Positions 1 to 11,433 of a stretch of 64,000 nt of DNA are shown one piece after another (positions within the stretch are counted from its first letter, which is position 1; each line of letters begins with the position of its first letter). Position numbers and translations under genes: made by a program. Origin of the DNA: Myrica gale (taxonomy: Eukaryota > Streptophyta > Magnoliopsida > Fagales > Myricaceae); the NCBI GenBank assembly GCA_963930655.1, contig OZ005606.1, forward strand, positions 11,613,501 through 11,677,500, read 5' to 3'. The notes below the pieces were generated by a model. It made no database searches, was not told the DNA's origin, and saw nothing but the letters and a program-made list of their open reading frames with translations.

Positions 1-3
1 TCA

Positions 4-1334
4 TTACTTTCCCTTGGATTCTTGCTTTGCAAGCACGGGGTCAACCAGCGCCTCCAAGTCTTCCTTTATTGCTTCCACCTATGTTTTGATCGAATAGGAA
101 TCGGTTATTATGATATTCTGCTAAGGTATAAGAATCTATTAGAGATACCTTGTGAATGAACTGTTCTGCTATTTCAGCATCATGGGCTGCCTCTTGTGAA
201 ACATGTTCCACGAACAAAGCTGCTTCCTTGAGTTTCCCATTCTCGGGAAGCTTATCTGCCACCTCTGCTGATAGCTTCTCTGCCGCGATGGCCACCTTTT
301 CTACTACCTTTGCTATGCCTTCAACCTCTTCAACCACCAGTTCCGTTTCTCCTAAATCAACCAAATATTTCCATAATCATTAAACTCTTCAACAACATCG
401 CGAATAAATGACAAATTATCCCCAAAATATTGTCCCTTGTAAGATAAATAGCTAATTACCTATTTTTATGCCATAACTTGCCGCACTAGTTGTGAAGGAC
501 TAAAAAGAAATTAGAACTTTGTTATTTATTCTAATAGATTTTCTCTCCATCCAAACAAAACTTTTAAATACATATATAAGAATAAGAAGCTGTCATGAAA
601 GGATTCGTGTCTACCAAGTCCATAAAAAATCTTCTATTCATGAAATAGTACGGCAGCTATTGCATTGCATTTACCTTCAATCATCCGCAGTTTCCGCCAA
701 TAATCCTGCTTCCACCACGGTAGCGACAGAGTTAATACAGATCCTAATACCCATTTTGCCCTGTAATGGTAACGTCAATTATCAAATGTCTTTCTAGATA
801 ACATATGCTGCTTTTGGCGACACGTTGTTATTCAGTCGCACGTTGTTACGTTGTGACTTCCAATATTATAACATTGCTGAAGTATGTTCCTGTATCAAAT
901 TATCAATCTCCATTGAATGCCGCCCAAATTTCCTTTTCTCTTGAAAACACATCGCAGAGGGAAAACGAACGTACCAATGAGGGAAGATGAGCTTTGGTCG
1001 AGCTGGTGCCGGTCGTTGAACATTACTCTTGCCATGATTTGCCCTATAATAAAAAGGAGAATCAAACTTACATAGGATTCGGAAAATTGTTTGGAGGAGA
1101 GTTTAATTGATGATCAAGCAAGGGTAATTACGCATGGGATTCGAGTTTTGTGTTCGTTTTGCTATTCGTGCTGAAGAGCTGAAACCCCGATGATCCGTTC
1201 ATTCCATAGCCGTTTCCAAGCTTATCTGCAGGAAAACCCCGACGATGTCCCTGAGATATGTAGCCGGAGCAAGACCTGGTACGGTGAAGTAGTTCAAGAA
1301 TACTTCGCACTGTGGAGGCAGCCTTTCTAGACAT
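4..1334 (-). CDS. 188-aa probable organelle-targeted protein of unknown function, four exons
   Basis: Exons, in minus-strand order: 1334-1132, 760-675, 351-149 and 78-4; 567 nt in total, stop at 6-4. Each junction has GT-AG ends and the phases agree: a GC/G split codon, then G/GA, then a clean AAG/GTG. The ATG at 1334 lies in an ACCATG context. Residues 1-68 are rich in Ser, Arg and Asn with few acidic residues and look like a mitochondrial or plastid presequence. Residues 71-84 (WVLGSVLTLSLPWW) could be a short membrane segment. From about residue 97 the protein is an acidic, Glu/Val/Ala-rich helix, probably coiled coil, ending in GKLKEAALFVEHVSQEAA and a short Lys-rich tail. I recall a conserved plant family with this WVLGS...W block and helical tail, but know no function for it. 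No in-frame stop is present. Targeting is inference; mitochondrion and plastid are both possible. Confidence 0.72.
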
Positions 1335-2766
1335 GGTGGACAACGATTTTCTTTTCGATCAAGGAGACCGAAAATGACTAACCATACGCATAGATTCAGG
1401 CAGGCATGATGAAATTTCAATCAGCCGGAGAACTGCAATTTATAAATTTGTTTCATTTGGTGGCCATGGAGGATGAAGCTTTGATCTACGTGTTCATCGG
1501 CGTTTACGTGTGGGAGTGCTCGCAAAGACTAAAAAAGTCGCTTCAAAAGCATATTCGCGGTCGCACCATATGGGCGATGTACAGTACTTCAACCAAGATA
1601 AGGCTTACATCTAAAACAATCGTGTTCCTTGCACATTAAAACTTCACTCTTTCTAGTCTTCAAAGGCCCTTTTTCTATTGCTTGAGTGAATCATGGTGCT
1701 TCTTCTGGTATGCCACAGAGAGATTAGGCGTGGGCTAAGCCTAAAATTGGCGTACCATTATTGTACTGGATTAGGCCTTTGGGTTTGGCTTTTTGAGAAA
1801 CAATAAAAGACTAAAAACCTTAGACCTTCATATTTTCGCTTGTGTACATGACTTCCACTGTCCTTATCTCGATGAAATCCTTTCACTTTCCGGCCCAAAG
1901 GCTGGGCTTCTTACACACGTACTTTAGTGAGGTGGGCCGAGATTTAGGCCACAGGTTAGTTTGTTGGGCTGGTCAGGGCTGTAAAGGCAGCCCGGTGGGC
2001 CCCGGTACACAGATTGTAACATGTCTGTTTGGTTGCGTTTTTCCAAGGGTGCCAACTAATCCCCTATTTATTTATTCTTTCTGGAAGTTAAGACCTGATA
2101 ACTCTTGTTGACGGGGTCGAGAGTTTGGAGTTTTGGAACAAAATATCAAGAATCCAAGATAAAACTCGGAAGAAAAAGGGAACCGATTTTTAAAGGTTTC
2201 ATTTGAGGTGGGATGGGCTGGTGAGGCAAGCCAATAAGCTGACGGCAGGTTGGTTTTGATAAAATTTTAGGAAATTTAGCAGTTTAATACTTAGATTTTA
2301 CACGTTTTTATTTTTTAGTCTTTGAATTTAATTTTTTAAAATTTTAGTCTTTAAATTTATATTTTTTGACAAAATGATCCTTCGCGTCAGTTGAGTTGTA
2401 TTGAAGTTTATAAAAAAAGTAATATTAAGTAAGATTAAGAAGAAGTAACTTTAAAATTAAAATTTTAAAATTTTAAAATTTTGACAAAACGAACGTGTTC
2501 ATATGTAATATACAAAACAGACAACAAAGTCAAAGGGCGAGGGCAGAAAGGATGAAAACAAAAGGCTAGAAAAGTGATGTCCATTATCTCTAAAATTCAA
2601 TTATCACGCCCCGCAAAAGAAACCGTCCTGGATCAACCTCCCTCCCCACCTACTTTCTTCTCTTTGCTCAACAAACACCTAACTTTCCTGACTCTCTCTA
2701 TCTCTCTGTGTGCAATGGCTTTGCTTTGATGTTTGCCCTTTTTGATCCACCGAATCACTCTCCGGT
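1335..2766. other. Intergenic region between divergently transcribed genes
   Basis: This holds the 5' flanks of the minus-strand gene on the left and the ATL gene on the right. No protein family is recognisable in its short ORFs. Around 2265-2480 there is a very AT-rich stretch with repeated TTTAGTCTTTRAATTTA words, like those near 38630 and 56270; this is probably a degenerate transposon end. Pyrimidine-rich DNA at 2635-2715 is probably 5' UTR of the ATL gene. Confidence 0.5.
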
Positions 2767-3942
2767 ATGGGGTTGCACCATAGAAAGCTGATAGATGATG
2801 AAATTAAGGCAGCCTTCTGTACTGTCACAGCATCATGTGTGAAAGATAATACTTCAGGCTTTTGTCCTCGACAATGTTTAGATATCTGCCCTGATATCTG
2901 CCGATTCCCTTACGAATATTTGATCCCTCCTCCACCAGGTTCTGCCTCCTATTTGGATGATTCGTCAGGCAAACCCCAGAAGTTCTCTCCCTTCTGGCTC
3001 GCCACAGTCACAGTTTTCGCGGCCGCTTTTTTGGTACTTTGCTGTTATTTGATCTATTCAAAGTACTATTTAGGTCGCCAGAGCTCAAGGAGGCGTCGAC
3101 AGCCGCAAACTGAGGAGACCCAGGATGACTTTCTTGATGAGGATAGTGGATCCGTGGTGGACCATCCTATCTGGTACATCCGAACTGTCGGTCTTCAACA
3201 ATCGATTATCAGTTCAATCACGGTGTGTAAGTATAAAAGAGGTGAGGGTCTTGTTGAAGGTGCAGAGTGCTCTGTTTGCTTAAACGAGTTTGAAGAAGAT
3301 GAGACTGTTAGACTTTTGCCTAAGTGCAGTCATGCTTTTCATATTCACTGTATTGATACTTGGCTTAGATCACATACCAATTGCCCCATGTGTCGTGCCC
3401 CTATAGTAAAAAGCACTGTCCTAACTCCACTGCCGGAACCTACTGCCATTCATTCGACTCCAGGGGAAGAAACGCCAGGGGAAACTTCGCAAAGCAGTCG
3501 TGGATCCGATAGCGAATTAGATAGCGAAGTTTGTGAGGTAAGGATTGGGGTAGAAGAAGAAGGCGAATTACCGGTCGTGAATGGTGAAAAAACATGTGAG
3601 AATTCAAACGACGAACTAAATGACATACAGCCCATGAGAAGATCCGTTTCTATGGACTCTTTGTCAGCTTCAAGGATCAGTGTTGCTGTTGGTAATGTTG
3701 TTCCAGCAGAGTCACATGGGAATTCAGATACCCAATTGGTAAAAGTGAACGAATCGAAGTCAAGAATCTTTCCCAAGAGATTCGAAGGGAATTCTTATTT
3801 GTTGAGATCGTTGGCTAGTTCTTCGAAAGGAAGATCGCTGACAACTGGGCCTGTTTCCATGAAAAGATCATTTTCTTGGAATGGGAAATTCTTCTTACGC
3901 AACTATGGTAAGAGCCGTGGACTGGTTTTCCGAAGCTTTTGA
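2767..3942 (+). CDS. ATL-family RING-H2 finger E3 ubiquitin ligase, membrane anchored
   Basis: Single-exon gene of 391 codons, typical of the ATL family. Residues 18-46 are Cys-rich (four Cys in a 13-residue stretch) and precede a PPPP tract, as in the ATL51/52/54 group. A transmembrane helix spans about 74-96 and is followed by a basic stop-transfer run (RRRR near 108-111). VGLQQSII at 141-148 matches the GLD region. The RING-H2 finger is complete: C168, C171, C187, H189, H192, C195, C206 and C209, with W199 and P207, the positions used to contact the E2. The C-terminal 180 residues are Ser/Glu-rich and end in a basic segment. By family knowledge it ubiquitinates substrates from a plasma-membrane or endomembrane site, often in stress or wall signalling; the substrate cannot be read from the sequence. 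The first ATG in frame was taken as start. Confidence 0.9.
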   Translation: MGLHHRKLIDDEIKAAFCTVTASCVKDNTSGFCPRQCLDICPDICRFPYEYLIPPPPGSASYLDDSSGKPQKFSPFWLATVTVFAAAFLVLCCYLIYSKYYLGRQSSRRRRQPQTEETQDDFLDEDSGSVVDHPIWYIRTVGLQQSIISSITVCKYKRGEGLVEGAECSVCLNEFEEDETVRLLPKCSHAFHIHCIDTWLRSHTNCPMCRAPIVKSTVLTPLPEPTAIHSTPGEETPGETSQSSRGSDSELDSEVCEVRIGVEEEGELPVVNGEKTCENSNDELNDIQPMRRSVSMDSLSASRISVAVGNVVPAESHGNSDTQLVKVNESKSRIFPKRFEGNSYLLRSLASSSKGRSLTTGPVSMKRSFSWNGKFFLRNYGKSRGLVFRSF

Positions 3943-5449
3943 TTTCGTTTTGTCGTGTCGGGTGAGTTGTCTGAAAAACTGATACCTCAGAAACCCTCGG
4001 CAAGCGAAGAAGTTACAGATTTTTATTTTTCTTCCTACATCAAATACTATAATAAGTCATATTCACGAGATCCTAGAGTGTACAGAGACGAGGAGATTGA
4101 TCCAAATTTCCAATATAAGATTGATCTCCGTAACCATGATCTTTCTGTATTTGTCATGTTGCCAATTTTCAAAGAGAAAATTGTATGTTATTTCCTATTT
4201 TCTATCCCAGAGTAATCTTAGTTGTTTCCTCTGTTTTTGCTCGAATTATGCAAATCATCAGTCTGCCAACAAGTATCGATTTGGAAATGATCGAAAACGA
4301 ACAACTTTATACTGTAACTGACCTCCAGTCTGTATTTTTTTCTTTACAACAACCACGAATGTGCTGCATTCTCCCTTGTGAATTATGTCAAAAAAAAATT
4401 CTGTCCTTTGCTTTTTCATTTTCAGTAAGCTATTTTGCTTAAGTTCATCTAACAAGGAGGCTCACTTTCTCCATAGATTCTAGTTGAGGGATGATGGAAC
4501 TATGAAAATACTCTCGAACCTACAAGGAGTCTGCCTGGTGTTTGTTGAAAGGTTTGCCATTGTTATACGCGGAATGAAACTGCAATTCAATCGTTGGTGC
4601 AAGAGAAACCTGCAAATAACAGTACTGTCCAGTCTATGTCCACAATGATGAAGTTTGCTGCATATCTTTTCTTTATGACTTTGGGCGATAAATATAACAG
4701 GGAAACGATATACTGCATTCACAAAACAAAGCTCAAAACTCTGTGACAACTGCCACACGTAGAGAATCGTAAATAGTAGTGAAGGAAGAAACAAGTCCCC
4801 TCATAGAGGAAAGACTCATATATGCCTCCATCTTGTTGACTGTCACATGCTAGCTCTCGGTGTTTACGTTGCCAAGCCAAGGACGAAACCCAGGTGTAAC
4901 CAAACAGCGGCAAAATACAAGCCCAGAGCGACACATCCCATTCAAAGCCCAGAGCGTCAACGAATCTTGGGTATCTAAAGTATGTGGCTGTAAAACTTTT
5001 TGAAACTCTGTCTTCATCCTTTCAAAGCTGCTGGAAAACTGATGTTTCTAGCTAGACGCTAAAATAAGCTCAAGTATAGTAATCTATGATATTGTAGTTT
5101 CCCAGAGAACACATATTGTATAATTGGGTGCCAAAGATGAGTGGATGTGGGACATCGAATCTATTACATCATAACAGTCTTTCCCAATAAGTATGCTAAG
5201 TTCATATATACACACACATGAATGTCTGCATGTGTATGTTGTAGGGTAGGTCATGCGCTCGCCACATGAATTTGACACGGTATAGATTTAGATGACGTAT
5301 AATTTCACTATATCCATCACATCGGATGCCTCTCTATCTGTATATAGGACCACTCAGCTCTCTCTCTTGATCCCTCCGTTGCTAGCCTTCAGCAATCCCA
5401 CTTGTTAACTATACCTCAAAAGCATTCCTGGCCTGCTCTTCAATCCAAG
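3943..5449. other. Intergenic, no gene recognised
   Basis: The first few hundred bases are probably the ATL 3' UTR. Several ORFs of 60-105 codons occur on both strands but are low-complexity or Phe/Ser-rich and match nothing I recognise. The last 100 bases, CT-rich with a TATATAGGA at 5340-5348, are plausibly the old promoter and 5' UTR of the dioxygenase remnant that follows. Confidence 0.45.
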
Positions 5450-5593
5450 ATGATAAGCATCAAACAACTAGCTGAAACCCCTGGCCTCGACTCTATCCCA
5501 CCCACCTATGTATTCACCCGAAATCCCAATGACGATCAACTAGTTTCAGATGATCCAGAACAGTACAAATTCTACCAAATAAGTGACATATAG
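5450..5593 (+). pseudogene. 2-oxoglutarate-dependent dioxygenase, exon 1 remnant
   Basis: The ATG at 5450 opens a reading frame starting MISIKQLAETPGLDSIP and continuing TYVFTRNPNDD, the typical N-terminus of the plant 2-ODD19 / flavanone-3-dioxygenase-like group of the DOXC class. After the DDP near residue 37 the expected IPxIDFSLL strand is corrupted and a TAG follows at 5591-5593. Exon 3 lies downstream on the same strand; exon 2 lies between them on the opposite strand. The gene cannot make a full enzyme. Identification rests on family recognition, not on a search. Confidence 0.7.
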
Positions 5594-5676
5594 GACTACA
5601 TTATTATTCTAGCTTGCAGTTGCATTGAAGATGGAAAGCCTATTATCCTTTGGAATTAGTATAAAAACATAAAAGG

Positions 5677-5919
5677 TTAATTATACTTTAGACCCATATA
5701 GTTTGGGAGTCTTGATACTTTAGAACCAGTTCTTTCAATTTTGACATATTTCACTGGTTCTGACTTACTTAGATTTGCACCCGTCAATTTATCAGTTATT
5801 TCGAAAGGAAAAATCAATCAAGTTCAAATATGTGGGTGCAAAGTATCTTAAAAATAAAAATAAAAACAGAGTACAAAGTGTCAGACCTCCCAAATTATGT
5901 GGGTGCAAAGTGTAATTAA
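5677..5919. mobile_element. MITE with about 45-bp inverted ends
   Basis: The left end TTAATTATACTTTAGACCCA and the right end, read on the minus strand as TTAATTACACTTTGCACCCA, are inverted repeats. Similarity continues inward through TTTGGGAG and GATACTTT/GACACTTT. The element is 243 bp with no coding capacity. No clear target duplication is visible (AAAAGG on the left, TGCTTT on the right). A related right end (GGGTGCAAAGTGTAATT) occurs at about 24348-24364, so this is a family. It lies between exon 1 and the inverted exon 2 of the dioxygenase remnant. Confidence 0.6.
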
Positions 5920-6316
5920 TGCTTTTTTAATATCAAAATGAGCAAATGAGCCACTTGTGGAATACGTGATTGATATTTCCGAATCGCTTTAACAATTCAG
6001 CACCCTAAAATGTGTCAATTTTTTTTTTTAAAAATGAACCACGTAGGTTAAAAGTGGAAATTAACCCAAAACATAATTACTACTCGTGACAGTGACACAT
6101 GGAGATCAAAGAACCACAAATTTATGAAAAGGAGACATCCGATCGGTCATCTGTTTAGTTGCTATCTCTCCTGAACCAAGTCTGATGATTCCGGCGTAAT
6201 TTGCTATTCAAATCTGTATTTCTAATCCTACAAGTATGGTTACTCAATTGATTTGTCGTACTTGGGTGCTGAGTAGACTAGACTTTGGATGTTCTACAGA
6301 AGAAAAGAGGCTATAC

Positions 6317-6583
6317 CTGAACCCAGAGGGTTTGCTAGGCGAGTGAAACTTGGGATCGATGTACAAAAACTTTAAGAAAATCCCTCCAAAATAACACGTT
6401 CGCCGACGTATTAAAGCTGGTGCCACACCTGATTGGGTCCAAGGCATGCTTCCCTGCAAATTCCTGCTTCTCCTCCTCCGTCGGATCGAAAAATTCTTCA
6501 CTCGCCTCACGCATCGCCTTCATCAGGCTCTCCGGCACACTAGTAGAAAACATAGCTACAACCACGTTATAGAACGCGGTCAC
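6317..6583 (-). pseudogene. 2-ODD exon 2 in inverted orientation, frameshifted
   Basis: The minus strand encodes VPESLMKAMREASEEFF, then TEEEKQEFAGKHALDPIRCG, then VLFWRDFLKVFVH and, in a second frame, PKFHSPSKPSGF. Together these are the central exon of the same dioxygenase family. A 4-bp insertion between the VH and PKFH codons (near 6357) shifts the frame, and one codon is lost before VLFW. The exon ends at 6317 as TTCAG followed by GTATAG, a good donor. Its phase (two bases of a codon) matches the single base A that begins exon 3 at 9143, giving Phe-Arg-Glu-Ile-Ser. Upstream similarity fades near 6583 (AFYNVVV where GFFMVVNHG is expected). This exon and the plus-strand exons 1 and 3-4 are therefore one ancestral gene. 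Confidence 0.78.
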
Positions 6584-8671
6584 CAACTTCACGTCAGCAG
6601 AGCATAAGCTGCATCCACGGCTAAGGGATATCCGTCTCCGTTAAATTTAAAGAGTTCGACGGCTTGTAAACGTCGGGTTTTGTGGTTGCATTCCACTGAC
6701 ATCACAGATACTATAGCACTAAAGGTCTTTAGAGACGGATCTCTTAATAACAGAGACGCGGTGGATTGTCGTGATTCTCTAGTAACCCGGCGACGCTTAC
6801 CTTCTTTCTGGGTCCGTCGAGACAGATGGAAGAACCGGCGCAACTTCGTCGTCGCCGTTGGTGAAGGCCCATTGTTCGACCTCTGCTGTTTTGCTCGAAG
6901 AGGAAGCCCGACTCATTAACAGGTACCATCTTGCATCCACCGAATTTGGGTACATGCCAAGGAGCCATGAATTTGGAATAAGTTTTGCCCTCATTTTGCA
7001 GCGTGGAGTCCGTGTTCAGATTTCAAAAGTCTCCCAATTTGCAGTAACCGATCAGTCCCCCAAAAATTCACAGAGATATGGGTGTTCTGAATTCCACACA
7101 CCATGTGGGAATAACATCGCTGGGATAGTCATAACTCCCCTGCTTCTACCTTCACATGTGTTACTGAAATCAAAGATTTTCCTTCTCAGTGAGCTTATTT
7201 CCACTCCTAACTCTGAGTTCTCTACATATTGTTAACTTTAAGTGCTGTTGCTGAGACTTAAAGAGGACCAGCTGTTTGTGAGAATGACACACAGACAATT
7301 CATAGTTTTCCACGAAGACCCGCTGTTTATTTCTATCCCATTAAGTATATGTTTTTAGCAAGTTCTCTCGCATTACACTTTATGGACATTTCTAGTTTAG
7401 TGTTTTCTATGTTTGTTGTTTGGTTGCCGGCTTGAGTTTGAAGCAAACAATCAAGTTTTGTCATTAGTGTTTATTGTTGCCTAGGCTCTCTTACCTTCCA
7501 TTGATGCTATTTTGAATTCATGCAAGTGACACAGTTTGTCCTTGACACCCTGTTGTCTTTTTGTTTATGTAGCTCTTTTCTAAAAGTCTCATTGAGCTCT
7601 TTTAGGTTGTTGCCAACCAGATAATTCCTTTCCTTATCTCTTATTGTTTCAATCTCTAAGCAATCTTGAAGTGTTACCGTCCTTCTAGAAGCCTTCTATA
7701 AGCTCCGTTTATTTGCATATGAAATTTCTTGTTTTAGTTTCTAATCCTCAAGTCATGCCCTGCACCATGCTCCAATCTTTCATTGAGAGAACAGGTTTAT
7801 TCAAACGTGGTGCTTGTGGAGTTTAGTGTAGTAAACGACATCATAGCCTCTGATGGTTCTCCCAGAGTATGCTCCTATAAATGTTTTGGTATCTTGTATT
7901 TAACCAATGTATACACCGGCCTTCTGCTTTGCGTTGACATTACGAAATAGAGAGTCTAGATGGTGAGGTTTTATGTTCACAAATAAGCTATTGAGACTGC
8001 TATATCAAATCACACTTATGCTATCAATAATTCAATATGTCCCAATTTTTTCCTTGAAAATTAAATTGAGATGTTACTCAGGAGGAGAAAATGTTGTTTC
8101 TGCTTCATTGTACCCTTATATACTCCATAAATTGAACCATTTGCACTTTATTGTACCCTTATATATCCAAGAAAAGGAACAATTCTTCCCGGTTCTGATG
8201 CAGATGTAATCATACTCAACCCAAACTCAAGCTTGGAAATAAGTGCAAAGTCCCACCACTCCAGATTAGATACAAATGTCTATGAGGGCAGGAAAGGAAA
8301 GGTAATCTTTGTGTATGATCTAGTTGATTTGCAACTAAACTCTCACTTGCAGAATATGTAGCAACTTTAGTAAGAGAAAGATCTGCTATGACATAGAGAT
8401 TCAATTCTTCTTTGTTTGCACCTCTAATTTGTCAAACTGGCTACCTCAATACACATGCATGTCGTCAAATGTACTGTACAGTAGTGCAACAAATGGAACA
8501 TATATATAAAACCCTGAGACTGGAAACTGTCTGCTACATAATTCGTTTACCATGAAGAAGCCCCAATCTTGGCAGGCGAATCACAGGTCATGGACGACCT
8601 TGGAGCGTTGATCAGAAGTCCCGGAGGTGAGGAGAGAAAAGTCAATGATGGGGATAATTGGGTGTTCTCAG
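6584..8671. other. Intron-derived or unidentified sequence in the broken dioxygenase locus
   Basis: Between 6589 and 6990 the minus strand has overlapping ORFs with a protein-like composition (SLLLRDPSLKTFSAIVSVMS; FTNGDDEVAPVLPSVSTD), but I recognise no family and they are in different frames. From 7240 to 8660 the DNA is T-rich, without a convincing coding stretch. At least one inversion breakpoint must lie between 6584 and 9142. Confidence 0.35.
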
Positions 8672-9075
8672 TAGGGCTGAACAAAACCGAACCGGACCTT
8701 AAAATCGGACCGGATTTAAGGTCCGGTCCGGTCCTAGGTTTTTTAAATGCGGTACGGACCGGACCGGACCGCATTTATTAATATAAATAAAAAAATATTT
8801 TATATATATTTTTAATACAAATACAAAATTAAAAAGTTTAGTTTTAACCTAAACTAAAACTCTACATTTTTATATGCCCTCCCCTTTTCAAATTAACCTA
8901 AAAAAATTTTAATTTAATTTTTTTAAAAAATTAAAAAATGAAAAAAATGAAACCGGTCCGGACCACTTAAGTGGACCGGACCGAACCACATTTTGTTAGA
9001 CCGGTCTAGTCCTTTAATTTAGGAGGACCGGAATGCGGTCCGAAAACCGGATCGCATTTCCGGTTTTCAGCCCTA
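8672..9075. mobile_element. hAT-like non-autonomous element, GGTCCGG-rich (copy 1)
   Basis: The ends TAGGGCTGAA and TTCAGCCCTA form an inverted repeat. Both subterminal regions are packed with CCGGACC/GGTCCGG words around an AT-rich core. The middle is clearly related to the element at 42788-43221, sharing the CTAAACTAAAACTCTACATTTT stretch (given here in part) and the AT-rich core. Flanking octamers GTTCTCAG and GTAAACAT match at only four of eight positions, so the target duplication is degraded. It sits about 70 bp upstream of dioxygenase exon 3, in what was intron 2. No transposase is present. Confidence 0.65.
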
Positions 9076-9142
9076 GTAAACATACAAGTCGCTTTTGGGG
9101 ATAACACTTGCTTTTGCTGTTCTGTAATTTTTTTTGCAACAG

Positions 9143-9839
9143 AGAGATTTCCTTAGAGTACACCAAAAGGACCCGAAATTTAGCTAGGTAGTTGTTGAAA
9201 GGAATATCGACAAGCTTGGCATTGGAAGACGGCTATATGGAAAAAGCCTTAAATTTGGAATCGGGTTTTCAGCACCTTGCTGTAAACTTCTATCCCTATT
9301 GTCCACAGCCAGAACTAGCAATGGGTTTACCTACTCATTTTGATCACGGTCTCTTGACCCTCCTAATGCAAAATGGGATCTGTGGCCTTCAGATCCAGCA
9401 TAAAAGGAAGTGGGTCAATGTAAATTCTTCTCCGAACGCATTCGCGGTTAACCTTGGCGATCAAATGGAGGTACTGCATCCCAAATCTAGTTCCCCTGTT
9501 TTCAAAGTAATTGGTAATATCTAACCAAGTCATTTGATTCTCCTGGATTTTCTAATCAAACGTTGTTTCCTGCTCTGATAGGTGCTGAGCAATGGCAAGC
9601 ACAAGAGTGTTCTGCATCGTGCAACAGTGAATGAAAAAGCTACAAGGATTTCGATAGCTACCGTGTGCGGACAATCACTGGACACAGTTGTTTGCCCAGC
9701 GTCGGCGTTGGTTGACCATGAAAACAATCCATCAGCATACACTGCAATGAAGTATGGAGAATACCTGGAACTGCAGCACAGAAACACGATCGACGGAAAA
9801 TCCAATTTGGATCGTTTACGTATCTTAGCTATTATCTAA
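9143..9839 (+). pseudogene. 2-ODD exons 3 and 4 (catalytic C-terminal half), nonsense mutation
   Basis: Exon 3 spans 9143-9470 after a TTTTTGCAACAG acceptor; exon 4 spans 9582-9839. Exon 3 reads EISLEYTKRTRNLAR, then TAG at 9189-9191 where the family has Glu, then LLKGIS and the jelly-roll core. The iron ligands are still there: His and Asp in THFDHGLLTLL, and the distal His in SVLHRATVN (exon 4). The 2-oxoglutarate-binding Arg and Ser survive in RISIAT. The C-terminus keeps ALVDHENNPSAYTAMKY and DGKSNLDRLRI, with a four-residue extension before TAA. The catalytic half is thus well preserved, and the loss of function comes from the inverted exon 2, the frameshift and this stop. A Copia element inserted 47 bp after the stop. 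Confidence 0.82.
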
Positions 9840-9886
9840 GATATCTGGCTGTATCTTATCCATGTTCTTAAACTTCCTTTAGTTCC

Positions 9887-10046
9887 TATCAAGATAATAA
9901 ATTGTTTTACTGTTAAGTTAGATGGTTAGTCAGTTAGATTAGTTACAAAGCTATGAGCTTATTTCTTTCGTGTATAAATAAACCTTCTCTGTATTCATTA
10001 TTTGAAAGAAATCAATATACAAGTATACAATTCATCAAAGTCAACA
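9887..10046 (+). repeat. Copia 5' LTR
   Basis: 160 bp, starting TATCAAGATAATAAA and ending GTCAACA. Contains TGTATAAATAAACC, a TATA-like box, near 9971. It is 14 bp longer than the 3' LTR because of small indels. The termini are TA...CA, not the usual TG...CA. Confidence 0.88.
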
Positions 10047-10112
10047 TGGTAGCAGAGCGAAGTTTTTTGCTTCTGTACACTCTGTTTTCTTTTCATTTCC
10101 TCCAAACATATC

Positions 10113-11433
10113 ATGCCTAACTCTGTTTCTGATCTGCCTCCCCCTTCTGATCCATCTCCAGTGTCAGTTCAATCTCCAATTTCACCACCACTAGTCAATC
10201 ATGACAGCTTCAAATCACCTCCACATTCTTTTTTTCCCTCCATGGACGATAATCCCTCCAATCCCCTATACCTACACCATGCTGAAAGTCCTGGTAGTGT
10301 CCTTGTTTCTCAACCTCTTCTCGGTGCTCAGAACTATTCCACCTGGTATTGATCGATGATCATGGCCCTCACTATAAAAAACAAACTCGGATTCATTCAT
10401 GGAAGCATTCCCAAACCTCCTTCCACTGATTCCGATTTATTTTTTGCTTGGTCTTGGTGCGACATGATGGTTGCTTAATTCCATCTCCAAGAACATTGTT
10501 GCCTCTGTGATGTATGCAGATTCAGCACAACACGTCTGCAATGAAATTTAAGAACGGTTCACCCAATCCAACGGTCCACGGGTGTTTCGCACTCGGAAGA
10601 ATTTTGCTACCTTACTCCAAGACAATGCTTCGGTTAGTAACTATTTCACCAAGCTCAAGATGTTCTGGGACGAGTTACAGTCTTACTGCCCGATTGATGT
10701 CTGCATATGTGGATCTGCATGCAAGGCCACAAAGTCTATCGTTGCTAGTCAAGAGAAGGAGTTCATCCTTCAATTTCTCATGGGCTTAGATGAAAATTTT
10801 TCTCATGCTCGTGGACAAATCCTCTTGACTGATTCTCTTCCTCCCATTGACAAGGTTTTTTCACTCATAGTCCAAGAAGAATAACTACTTAGACATAAAC
10901 CTGTTATGGAAGAATCTACTGTTATGACTTTGAAGAATGATGTTGTTCGCAGCACTGGTGGTTATAAATCTGTCAACAAACCTGTTTGTACACACTGTGG
11001 GAAGACTGGATACACAGTGGAAAAATGTTACAGACTTCACGGATTCCTTCTCGGTTTTATGTTCACTAAGGGAAAATCGGTTTCTGCTCATATTGCTAAT
11101 AAGGATTCGGAAGATCATTCTTTATCTGATTTTACTAATCTTCAAGAACAATGTCACAATTTCATTTATTCTCTCCAGACTCAACCTTTCATGAATCAAA
11201 CATCTGTCCTTCAACCATCTGTCAACCAAGTTTCAATCAATCAATCTCTCAATTCTCTTCTTGTTCCAAATTTCTCAGGTATCCTTAGTCCTCCATCTTA
11301 TCATTTTCTTTCACATATGTCTTACCATTCTACTCAATTATCTTTTCCTTTAAACTCTTGGATCCTTGACAGGTGCCACATATCACATGATCTGTTCCTT
11401 AGTTTTTTTCACTACAATTACTTCCATTGTTGA
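10113..11433 (+). pseudogene. Copia gag remnant with zinc knuckle
   Basis: The N-terminal frame from 10113 carries NPLYLHHAESPGSVLVSQPL then LLGAQNYSTW, the standard Copia gag opening, and stops at 10350-10352. The UBN2-like middle resumes at 10582-10884 (SVSNYFTKLKMFWDELQSY). The zinc knuckle at 10987-11028 reads CTHCGKTGYTVEKC; the canonical His is replaced by Tyr, a single C-to-T change. The remainder is Ser/Asn/Gln-rich. Several stops and frame changes rule out a working capsid protein. Confidence 0.8.

Noticed and set aside
3450..3776. Minus-strand ORF of 108 codons
   Set aside because: It is antisense to the ATL gene.
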